A stretch of DNA of 9,002 bases, from NCBI GenBank assembly GCA_012963565.1, contig DTVJ01000065.1, positions 1 to 9,002 on the forward strand, written 5' to 3'. The DNA comes from Piscirickettsiaceae bacterium. GTDB lineage: Bacteria; Pseudomonadota; Gammaproteobacteria; PS1; Pseudothioglobaceae. The notes beneath the pieces are model-generated. The model did not search any database. It saw nothing but the letters and a program-made list of their open reading frames with translations, and was not told the DNA's origin. Shown here in pieces: positions 1 through 5,899 of the stretch. Within the stretch, counting starts at the first letter, position 1. Each line of letters opens with the position of its first letter. Both the position numbers and the translations under genes were made by a program.

Positions 1-4
1 CCCC

Positions 5-24
5 AATTGAAATATTTTTCAATT
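5..24. other. Small perfect hairpin just past the membrane-protein gene
   Basis: An 8-base arm (AATTGAAA, 5-12) is perfectly complementary to TTTCAATT (17-24) around a four-base loop. It lies 13 bases beyond the stop of the membrane-protein gene that ends at 38. Read on the minus strand it is followed by GGGG and not by a T-run, so it is not a canonical intrinsic terminator. It could be a processing or pausing structure, or chance in AT-rich DNA. Confidence 0.25.
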
Positions 25-37
25 AATTCAAATTCGT

Positions 38-544
38 TCATTGTGGATATTTTTGCATGAATGCTTTGTCAATTTCACCACGACCCGCATTAAACATTGA
101 GCCAGAACCCAACACTACTGACACCAGTACTGCAAAAAACAACGGTACTACACCTAACAAACTCAGGATAGAGTCTATTATGCTAGAACCATCCATGCTT
201 GCTGGCGCATCGCTCGTAATCACCAAAGATAAAGAAATGACTATAAAATAAAACACATAGGCACCTATGAGTAATTTATAGCGGTTAAGTGAAAGCTGCC
301 AATGTAAATAAACTAAATAAGCATCGTTTTGCTTGGCTTTTTTAGTGCGGAAAAAAGTATAAGCAATAATACAAAGTGACAAAGCAATTGAAGTTGCTAT
401 AGCAAAACTCATGCTTAAATTGAACAACTTAACCATTCCCAATGAAAAAAACAAATGCACAATCATTGCGTTAATCGTAAAAAGTTCGTGGGGTGCTTTT
501 GCACTTCGACGCTCGTCAGCGCCGGCCTCAATCGTTGTAATCAT
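38..544 (-). CDS. Four-helix integral membrane protein, function unknown
   Basis: I do not recognise this 168-residue protein. Four hydrophobic segments are visible at about residues 22-41, 44-65, 90-110 and 124-146. Positive charge lies in the N-terminal tail (ERRSAK, 11-16), in the loop between segments 2 and 3 (RTKKAK, 66-71, and RYK, 88-90) and near the C-terminus. The loop between segments 3 and 4 is acidic (SDAPASMDGSS). By the positive-inside rule both ends should face the cytoplasm. There is no signal-peptide cleavage site and no catalytic motif. It is the last gene of the folK-panB-panC-nfuA run, 30 bases after nfuA, and is probably co-transcribed. No good Shine-Dalgarno sequence precedes the ATG at 544; Met27 is a possible alternative start but would remove the charged N-terminal tail. 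Membrane location is well supported; the role is unknown. Confidence 0.75.
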   Translation of the reverse strand: MITTIEAGADERRSAKAPHELFTINAMIVHLFFSLGMVKLFNLSMSFAIATSIALSLCIIAYTFFRTKKAKQNDAYLVYLHWQLSLNRYKLLIGAYVFYFIVISLSLVITSDAPASMDGSSIIDSILSLLGVVPLFFAVLVSVVLGSGSMFNAGRGEIDKAFMQKYPQ

Positions 545-574
545 GGCTAAGTTATACCATAACCCAACACAAGG

Positions 575-1153
575 TTACATATAGGCGTTTTCTTTCTGTG
601 TGTGATCTGTTACGTCTAATATATGTCTAATCTCAGGGAAGATTGATTTGAGTTGTGTTTCTACACCATTCTTTAGAGTGACTTTAACTGAAGAACAACC
701 TTGACAACCACCGCCAAAATTAAGAACCACATCCATATCATCAGTGATTTCAACCAATTCAACAAAACCACCATGAGAGGCTAATTGAGGATTAACTTCA
801 GCAGCAATGGTGTATTTGATTTTCTCATCGAGTGGTGCATCATCCGCTGGCGCCTCGCCTTTGGCATTTGGTGCTGTAATGGTGAGTTTCTTAGTAGAGC
901 CCTCTTCTTTTAAAGCGACTTCAGAATCTTTTAAATAATCGAAATTACACTCATCAATGAAAGCATTAAAGCCTTTATATTCAAACTTTTGATAAGTTTT
1001 TCCCAGGTCTTTAGAAAAACAAAAATTAAAAGTCACTGCAGCAGCAGGTGTGCCCGCTTTTTCAATGTCAACTTTTAAACCTAAATCTTGCTCATCTTGC
1101 TGGGCAAATAAATCAGCCACATAAACTGCAGCTTCATCAGTAATATTAAACAT
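575..1153 (-). CDS. nfuA: NfuA, Fe-S cluster biogenesis/carrier protein
   Basis: NfuA accepts and delivers [4Fe-4S] clusters to apo-proteins in the cytoplasm, and in E. coli matters under iron limitation and oxidative stress. The 192 residues match the E. coli length (191). Residues 1 to about 100 form the degenerate A-type (IscA-like) domain. The C-terminal Nfu domain carries NFGGGCQGCSSVKVTLKNGVE, with the cluster-binding CXXC at Cys150 and Cys153. These align with E. coli Cys149 and Cys152. The ATG at 1153 lies two bases after the panC stop and is preceded by AAAGGA at a five-base spacing, inside the last codons of panC, so translation is probably coupled. Placement directly behind the pantothenate genes is less usual than the gntX linkage in E. 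coli. Identification is strong. Confidence 0.95.
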   Translation of the reverse strand: MFNITDEAAVYVADLFAQQDEQDLGLKVDIEKAGTPAAAVTFNFCFSKDLGKTYQKFEYKGFNAFIDECNFDYLKDSEVALKEEGSTKKLTITAPNAKGEAPADDAPLDEKIKYTIAAEVNPQLASHGGFVELVEITDDMDVVLNFGGGCQGCSSVKVTLKNGVETQLKSIFPEIRHILDVTDHTQKENAYM

Positions 1154-1155
1154 AG

Positions 1156-1995
1156 TTATCCTTTGTTAAAAATTATATTGTCGATCAATCGTGTTGACCC
1201 TATAAATACCGCACATAATATAGCAATTTTGCTTGTATTATCAGTGATTTGCTTAAGGGTATTTGCATCCAAGACTTCAATATAATCCAATTTAAACTCT
1301 TGTTTTAGCATCTCTTGCGCTTGTTTTTTAAGCGTGTCGACGCTCTGATTTTTCAAAAAACCCTGCTTAATTTGCAGCAAAGCTTTATACAAATTAGGGG
1401 CGGTTTTTCTTTCGTCAACCGATAAGTACTGATTACGTGTACTCATCGCCAAACCGTCGTCTTCTCGTAACATTGGGTGCGATACAATCTCTACATTCGG
1501 GGAGAACTGCATGGCCATTTTTTGAATGATGAGGAGTTGCTGATAATCCTTTTGCCCAAATACAGCCACATTAGGTTTAACAATATCAAATAAGCGTTTA
1601 ACCACTTGCACAACACCTTGGAAGTGACCGGGTCTAGAGGCACCGCAAAGAATATTGGCAATCTCACCCACTTCAATATCACTATCAAATCCAGTTGGAT
1701 AGATTTGTTCAGCATCAGGAGTAAATAAGCCATCGACTTGATGCTGCACTAATAAAGACTTGTCTTGTTTCAATGTATTAGGATATTTGTCAAAATCTTC
1801 GCCTTTTCCAAACTGGGTTGGATTGACAAAGATGCTCACCACCACCTTGTCGGCTTTTTGTTTGGCTGACTCAACTAAAGACAAATGCCCATCATGCAAG
1901 CCGCCCATGGTCGGCACAAAAGCAATTTTTAGTCCCTTAGATCGCCAATCATTTAACGTGGCTTGAAGTGTATGAATGGTTGTAAACGTTTGCAC
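1156..1995 (-). CDS. panC: Pantothenate synthetase (pantoate-beta-alanine ligase)
   Basis: PanC condenses D-pantoate and beta-alanine with ATP through a pantoyl-adenylate intermediate, giving pantothenate for coenzyme A. The 279 residues match the family length. The ATP-binding signature PTMGGLHDGHLSLV starts at residue 28 and contains the HxGH motif (His34, His37). FVNPTQFG lies at 56-63, FGQKDYQQL at 146-154, the KMSKS-like loop AMSTRN at 183-188, and GSTRLIDN near the C-terminus. The start is GTG at 1995: the in-frame codons upstream contain no ATG before the panB stop region, and GTG-CAA-ACG gives the expected N-terminus. Only a weak GATGAG-like ribosome site precedes it, 13 bases after panB, so coupling to panB is likely. 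It sits between panB and nfuA. No panD is present, so the beta-alanine source lies elsewhere or is different. Confidence 0.97.
   Translation of the reverse strand: MQTFTTIHTLQATLNDWRSKGLKIAFVPTMGGLHDGHLSLVESAKQKADKVVVSIFVNPTQFGKGEDFDKYPNTLKQDKSLLVQHQVDGLFTPDAEQIYPTGFDSDIEVGEIANILCGASRPGHFQGVVQVVKRLFDIVKPNVAVFGQKDYQQLLIIQKMAMQFSPNVEIVSHPMLREDDGLAMSTRNQYLSVDERKTAPNLYKALLQIKQGFLKNQSVDTLKKQAQEMLKQEFKLDYIEVLDANTLKQITDNTSKIAILCAVFIGSTRLIDNIIFNKG
1159..1164 (-). promoter_or_regulatory. Ribosome binding site of nfuA inside the panC 3' end
   Basis: The minus strand reads AAAGGA, then five bases, then the nfuA ATG. The motif is formed by the last two sense codons of panC (Lys-Gly), and panC's TAA falls within the spacer. 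Ribosomes ending panC would stop on top of the nfuA start, which favours coupled translation and supports the ATG at 1153. Confidence 0.7.
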
Positions 1996-2008
1996 TAACT
2001 CATCAAGA

Positions 2009-2791
2009 TTAATAACTGTGCTCGCCAGTTGGAAAAGATTGATCTTTAACGGCTTTTATAAAGGCATTTACTGCGCCTTTTATATCGCAATTATCGGTTA
2101 AGAAGTTTTTAACAAATTTTGGCATATTGCTAGTGTTAATACCGAGCATGTCATAACTCACCAGTACCTGTCCATCACAGTCAACACCAGCACCAATGCC
2201 AATAGTTGGAATGCTTAAACTTTGGGAAACTTTTTTAGCTAAATCACTAGGTATACACTCTAATACCAGCACTGCAACCCCCCAAGACTCTAATAATTTT
2301 GCATCTTCGATAATCTGATTAGCACTTACTTCATCTCTGCCTTGTACTTTGTAGCCACCCATTTCCAATACCGATTGTGGCTGCAAACCCAAATGACCAC
2401 AGACTGCAATATTGTTGTCTTGCAGGATTTTAAAGGATGCCTCGTGTTCATGCCCACCTTCAAACTTTACCATTTGCGCGCCAGCATCAATCAAAAGCTT
2501 GGCATTATCAAGGGTTTGCTCAGCACTATCGTAACTTTGATAAGGCATATCGGCGATTAATAAAGCCTTTTGACAAGTTTTAGCTACATTTTTAGTATGA
2601 TAAATCATGTCATTCATACTAACAGCGAGAGTATTTTCACCCCCCTGAATCACATTACCTAGAGAGTCACCTACTAAAATCATATCAACACCACACTCAT
2701 CAAACAGCTTGGCAAAAGAGGCGTCATACGCCGTTAGACAAGTAATCTTTTCACCTGACTCTTTAAATGCTTTGAGTTGTGCAATATTCAT
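2009..2791 (-). CDS. panB: 3-methyl-2-oxobutanoate hydroxymethyltransferase (ketopantoate hydroxymethyltransferase)
   Basis: PanB transfers a hydroxymethyl group from 5,10-methylene-tetrahydrofolate to alpha-ketoisovalerate, giving ketopantoate, the first committed step of pantothenate synthesis. The 260 residues match the E. coli length (264). Motifs of the TIM-barrel enzyme are intact: LTAYDASFA at 19-27, the magnesium ligands in VGDSLG (Asp42) and ADMPY (Asp81), KFEGG (Glu111), CGHLGL at 131-136, the catalytic glutamate in LECIP (Glu178), IGIGAG at 197-202, and a C-terminal FPTGEHSY. The ATG at 2791 overlaps the folK stop as ATGA, and the upstream ribosome site is poor, so expression is probably coupled to folK. 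folK feeds the folate pathway whose cofactor PanB uses, a metabolic reason for the linkage that is also seen in E. coli. Confidence 0.97.
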   Translation of the reverse strand: MNIAQLKAFKESGEKITCLTAYDASFAKLFDECGVDMILVGDSLGNVIQGGENTLAVSMNDMIYHTKNVAKTCQKALLIADMPYQSYDSAEQTLDNAKLLIDAGAQMVKFEGGHEHEASFKILQDNNIAVCGHLGLQPQSVLEMGGYKVQGRDEVSANQIIEDAKLLESWGVAVLVLECIPSDLAKKVSQSLSIPTIGIGAGVDCDGQVLVSYDMLGINTSNMPKFVKNFLTDNCDIKGAVNAFIKAVKDQSFPTGEHSY

Positions 2792-3261
2792 AACTTAATG
2801 AGTTCTGAGGTATCTAGTATATCTATTAACTCTGAGAGTGGGCCTAACACTGGCACTTTGAGATCTGACTCCAGTTCAGACAAAGGTACTAAAACAAAAG
2901 CTCGATTCATCATCTCTGGATGTGGAATCATCAACTGCTTTGAGGCTATTACTTGGGTGCCATATAGGATGATGTCCAAGTCAATAGTTCTAGCGCCCCA
3001 TTTCTTTTCACGTACGCGATGCTGTTTGGTTTCAATATCTTGGCAAACATATAAAAGCTCTAAGGCAGTTAAGTGTGTATTTACCTGACACATGGCATTA
3101 ATATAATCAGGCTGCTTTGAGCCATCAACTGGCTTGGATTGATACAAACTAGAAAGCCCAACTACCTTAACGTCTTTTGTGGTGTTAAGTGCGATCAGTG
3201 CATCCTTGATTTGTTGTTTGGGGTTATTTAAGTTTGAACCCAGTCCGATATATGCCAACAT
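2788..3261 (-). CDS. folK: 2-amino-4-hydroxy-6-hydroxymethyldihydropteridine pyrophosphokinase
   Basis: FolK (HPPK) moves pyrophosphate from ATP to 6-hydroxymethyl-7,8-dihydropterin, the step before dihydropteroate synthase in folate synthesis. I place the start at the ATG at 3261, giving 157 residues (E. coli 159) and the expected MLAYIGLGSNL opening. A longer version from TTG at 3291 would add ten residues not expected in the family. Visible motifs are LGSNL at 7-11, YQSKPV at 40-45, QPDYINAMCQV at 50-60, and the HPPK signature WGARTIDLDIILYG, whose Asp94 and Asp96 match the two magnesium ligands (E. coli Asp95 and Asp97). HPEMMNRAFVL follows. The stop overlaps the panB ATG. The upstream spacer of 51 bases has no convincing ribosome site; AAGGAT lies too far away. 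It heads the panBC run. Confidence 0.95.
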   Translation of the reverse strand: MLAYIGLGSNLNNPKQQIKDALIALNTTKDVKVVGLSSLYQSKPVDGSKQPDYINAMCQVNTHLTALELLYVCQDIETKQHRVREKKWGARTIDLDIILYGTQVIASKQLMIPHPEMMNRAFVLVPLSELESDLKVPVLGPLSELIDILDTSELIKL

Positions 3262-3312
3262 AGTTATATTTTCTATTATCCTTGAATACAATCAATACTT
3301 CGACAAAATCAC

Positions 3313-3996
3313 TCAAATACCTATCGTATCAATATCATCTGAAGCCCAAATATTATAAATCAACCCTTGTTTTATTACTTCATTTCGTAATTGCTCTGAG
3401 GTTGTATTATTAGAAAGCAAACCATCTGCTTTTATATCTAGGAGTGTTGAGATAATAAATCCAATATCATTAATTGTATTAAAGTCATTCAGCCATAGCG
3501 CTATCAATCTAGGCTCTATTAACTTACACTGCTTGATAACTTCTTGGTCAAAGGCAATGATACCAATCTGACTTAAATCTAAATTGGACATCTGTATTTG
3601 CTGCATCAAGACTGGCAATATTTCAACTCCACACTTGACCTCAACCAATATTTTCTTATTATCTGAAATTGTTGCAAAAACTTGTTGAATAGTTGGGATT
3701 TTTTCATCAAACGATTTGTTATGAAAATACCAGCCCATATCTAGTTGCTTTAATTCTTCTAGAGTGGATTCCTTAACAATCAAGCGAGTGCCGCTCACAC
3801 GTAGAGTATCTTGGTCATGGATACAAACAATATGCCCATCACTTGTCAGTTGGAAATCCCCTTCTATAACATCTGCACCTTGCTCCCAAGCGCTGTTAAA
3901 TGCAGCAATGGTATTTTCTGGTGCATCGGCTGAAGCGCCACGATGTGCAACCACGATGGTTTTAGAGTTATGGTCCTTTGTCTTCAGGAGTGTCAT
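3313..3996 (-). CDS. Glycerophosphodiester phosphodiesterase with abnormal C-terminus
   Basis: This 227-residue protein belongs to the GDPD family (UgpQ-like), which hydrolyses glycerophosphodiesters from phospholipid turnover to glycerol 3-phosphate and an alcohol. The catalytic core is present: HRGA at 18-21, APENT at 25-29, the metal ligands Glu45 and Asp47 in IEGDFQLTSDG, the acid/base pair HD at 60-61, and Glu119/Lys121 in VEVKCG. No signal peptide is seen, so it should be cytoplasmic. Family members normally end with W-T-V-N, a helix, and a G-V-D-G-I-x-[ST]-D strand. Here the reading ends IYNIWASDDIDTIGI and stops, about 20 or more residues early. In frame just after the TGA one reads V-I-L-S-K-Y, which resembles a decayed G-I-L-S-D-Y. 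The last barrel strand is therefore missing or remodelled, and activity is uncertain. No good ribosome site precedes the ATG at 3996. It lies 51 bases before folK and after a probable proB terminator. Confidence 0.85.
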   Translation of the reverse strand: MTLLKTKDHNSKTIVVAHRGASADAPENTIAAFNSAWEQGADVIEGDFQLTSDGHIVCIHDQDTLRVSGTRLIVKESTLEELKQLDMGWYFHNKSFDEKIPTIQQVFATISDNKKILVEVKCGVEILPVLMQQIQMSNLDLSQIGIIAFDQEVIKQCKLIEPRLIALWLNDFNTINDIGFIISTLLDIKADGLLSNNTTSEQLRNEVIKQGLIYNIWASDDIDTIGI

Positions 3997-4015
3997 TGTT
4001 TGCTATTTTTTGATT

Positions 4016-4046
4016 AAAAAAATCCTTTATTCATAAGGATATTTTT
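4016..4046 (-). terminator. Probable intrinsic terminator after obgE-proB
   Basis: On the minus strand an arm reading AAAAATATCCTT pairs with AAGGATTTTTTT around a seven-base loop. The core is six bases (ATCCTT/AAGGAT), extended by A-T pairs with one mismatch, and a seven-base T-run forms the 3' side. It starts 39 bases beyond the proB stop. The near-symmetric A/T flanks mean it could also act on the plus strand, but no plus-strand gene leads into it. GC content of the stem is low, so efficiency is uncertain. Confidence 0.55.
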
Positions 4047-4084
4047 AACACAGATTGAAGAATTAAACTCTAGAACGATATGCA

Positions 4085-4855
4085 CTAACAATGGATTAAT
4101 GTACCGACACGCTCACCCGCCTGTAAACGCGTGAGAACATTCTCAGCCTTGCCTGAGGCGATGGTAGTTGTAGTATTAGATTCTGCTGCTTTTTTAGCGG
4201 CCAATACTTTAGTGTACATACCGCCAGAGCCAAATGAACCGCCCGTTCTACCGGCTACTTGGGTTAATTTTTCATCATCGACATGGATTTTATTAATCAG
4301 TTTAGCATTGTCATCTTGTCGTGGGTCGGCATCATAAACACCACCTTGATCGGTCAAAATAATTAATTGATTAGCGCCTACTAGATTTGCCACCAGTGCT
4401 GCCAAAGTATCATTATCACCAAATTTAATTTCATCAGTAGCTACTGTGTCATTTTCATTCACAATTGGCACTGTGCCTAGTTCTAATAGATTATCTAGTG
4501 TTGATGAGATATTCTCGTAACGATCAGCATTAGTCAAATTTTCATGTGTTAGTAATATTTGCGCAGTATGGATTTCATGTTTAGCGAATAGTGATTCATA
4601 AGTTTGAATTAAACCCATTTGCCCCACAGCTGCAGCCGCTTGTAATTGGTGAATATCATCTGGACGTTCACTCCAACCAAGGCGTTTCATGCCTTCAGCT
4701 ATGGCACCACTGGATACCAAGATAACATCAATATCGTGCTTGGTTAGGCCAACAATTTGCTCCACCCATGAGGCGATAGAAACTGTATCCAATCCCTTGC
4801 CGTCGTTGGTTAATAGTGCAGAACCAATTTTAATTACCCACCTTTGCTTACTCAT
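4085..4855 (-). CDS. proB: Glutamate 5-kinase lacking the PUA domain
   Basis: ProB phosphorylates L-glutamate with ATP to gamma-glutamyl phosphate, the first step of proline synthesis, in the cytoplasm. All core motifs of the amino-acid-kinase fold are present: VIKIGSALLT at 7-16, VSSGAIAEGM at 47-56, the glutamate-binding NENDTVATDEIKFGDND at 133-149, LTDQGGVYDADPR at 167-179, and GSGGMYTK at 209-216. The protein ends GERVGTLIHC at residue 256, where E. coli ProB (367 residues) reads VGTLFHA before its linker and C-terminal PUA domain. The 88 bases downstream hold stop codons and no visible PUA remnant, so this looks like a native short form, as known from some other bacteria. Its ATG lies inside the obgE 3' end (8-base overlap) with only a weak A-rich ribosome site. 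proA is not in the window. Confidence 0.96.
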   Translation of the reverse strand: MSKQRWVIKIGSALLTNDGKGLDTVSIASWVEQIVGLTKHDIDVILVSSGAIAEGMKRLGWSERPDDIHQLQAAAAVGQMGLIQTYESLFAKHEIHTAQILLTHENLTNADRYENISSTLDNLLELGTVPIVNENDTVATDEIKFGDNDTLAALVANLVGANQLIILTDQGGVYDADPRQDDNAKLINKIHVDDEKLTQVAGRTGGSFGSGGMYTKVLAAKKAAESNTTTTIASGKAENVLTRLQAGERVGTLIHC

Positions 4856-5855
4856 TTTCTTTTACCAATTTAAATAATCCGCTCACCAAATCTTTGCATC
4901 CTAAACCATTTAGTGCAGAAATATTAAATACCGCACCATTGTAATCAACATCCTTTAGAAATTCTTCAGTAACTCCAGCTCTATCTTCCTCATGCAATAA
5001 ATCCATCTTGTTTATTGCTACAAGTCTAGGTTTATTAGCAAGATCTTGATCATATTTTGCCAGTTCTTTTTCAATAGTTAAATAGTTTTCAACTGGGTCG
5101 GAATTATCAGCTGGCAATATATCAACCACATGTAACAACGCCTTGGCTCTAGACAAGTGCTTTAAAAACTCAAAACCTAAACCTACACCTTCACTAGCGT
5201 CTTCAATCAGACCAGGAATGTCAGCCATAACAATATGCTCATCATACAATGACACCACACCCAAAGACGGATGTAAGGTTGTAAATGGATAATCAGCGAC
5301 TTTTGGTCGTGCACTTGAGATTTGCCTAATCAAGCTAGATTTACCGGCATTTGGCATACCTAACAAGCCAATATCAGCCATGATACTAAGTTCGAGCCCT
5401 ATCTCTCGTACTTCGCCTGGTGTGCCCGGAGTAGTTTTGCGTGGTGCACGATTAATGCTTGATTTAAAACGCGTATTACCTAAACCATGGAATCCACCCT
5501 TGGCAACTAACAATACCTGTTCATGCTCGGTAAGTTCACCAATCAGCTCATCAGTTTCAAGATCGTATATTTTTGTTCCTAGTGGCATCTCAACCGTTAA
5601 GTGCTCGGCCGACTTTCCACGCTTATTTTGCCCTGAACCTGGTTGACCATTTTTAGCCCTAAACAAACGATTGAAACGAAACTCGCTGAGCGTATTAAGA
5701 CCTTCTTGCCCGCGAAAATAAACATGACCACCATCACCGCCGTCACCGCCGTCAGGACCGCCGTCAGGGATATATTTTTCCCTACGAAAACCTAAACAAC
5801 CTGCGCCACCTTTACCAGCCTCAACACGAATACTGGCAGAATCTACAAACTTCAT
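4848..5855 (-). CDS. obgE: Obg-family GTPase ObgE/CgtA
   Basis: ObgE is an essential GTPase that binds the 50S ribosomal subunit and links ribosome assembly to nucleotide levels. Residues 1 to about 158 form the glycine-rich Obg fold, including the DGGPDGGDGGDGG stretch at 31-43 and GGFHGLGN at 120-127. The G domain follows: P-loop GMPNAGKSS at 166-174, switch I YPFTTLHP at 189-196, DIPG at 212-215, NKMD at 282-285 and the G5 ISA at 312-314. At 335 residues it stops at the end of the G domain, without the variable acidic C-terminal extension of E. coli ObgE (390 residues); such short forms are common. The rplU-rpmA genes often found just upstream are absent: waaA diverges instead. An extended -10 promoter lies just upstream. 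The start ATG at 5855 is the conserved MKFVD N-terminus. proB overlaps its 3' end. Confidence 0.97.
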   Translation of the reverse strand: MKFVDSASIRVEAGKGGAGCLGFRREKYIPDGGPDGGDGGDGGHVYFRGQEGLNTLSEFRFNRLFRAKNGQPGSGQNKRGKSAEHLTVEMPLGTKIYDLETDELIGELTEHEQVLLVAKGGFHGLGNTRFKSSINRAPRKTTPGTPGEVREIGLELSIMADIGLLGMPNAGKSSLIRQISSARPKVADYPFTTLHPSLGVVSLYDEHIVMADIPGLIEDASEGVGLGFEFLKHLSRAKALLHVVDILPADNSDPVENYLTIEKELAKYDQDLANKPRLVAINKMDLLHEEDRAGVTEEFLKDVDYNGAVFNISALNGLGCKDLVSGLFKLVKENE

Positions 5856-5883
5856 AAAAAACCGCTAAAATACAATGAACCGT

Positions 5884-5892
5884 ATTATACCA
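5884..5892 (-). promoter_or_regulatory. Extended -10 promoter for obgE-proB
   Basis: The minus strand reads TGGTATAAT, an exact match to the sigma70 extended -10 consensus (TGnTATAAT). Transcription would start near 5877, leaving a leader of about 22 bases before the obgE ATG at 5855. No good -35 hexamer lies at 16-18 bases, which extended -10 promoters can tolerate. The -35 region would fall inside the first codons of divergent waaA, so polymerases on the two strands may interfere. Confidence 0.6.
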
Positions 5893-5899
5893 CTGACGA

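Noticed and set aside
1491..1733. 80-codon minus-strand open frame inside panC
   Set aside because: Same strand but wrong frame within a fully conserved panC; no start signals.
3262..3291. Ten-codon N-terminal extension of folK from TTG at 3291
   Set aside because: The family begins right at the ATG at 3261 (MLAYIGLGSNL); the extension adds non-conserved residues from a rare start codon.
3764..4036. 90-codon plus-strand open frame across the phosphodiesterase start
   Set aside because: It lies antisense to the HRGA/ENT catalytic region and runs through the terminator hairpin; nothing in the protein is recognisable.
5380..5646. 88-codon plus-strand open frame inside obgE
   Set aside because: It is antisense to the conserved Obg and G domains, has Ser/Pro-rich low-information protein and no ribosome site; a shadow of obgE codon use.
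5725..5765. GCC/GTC-rich triplet repeat as a tandem repeat or unstable locus
   Set aside because: It simply encodes the conserved Asp-Gly-Gly stretch of the Obg fold and is found throughout the family.
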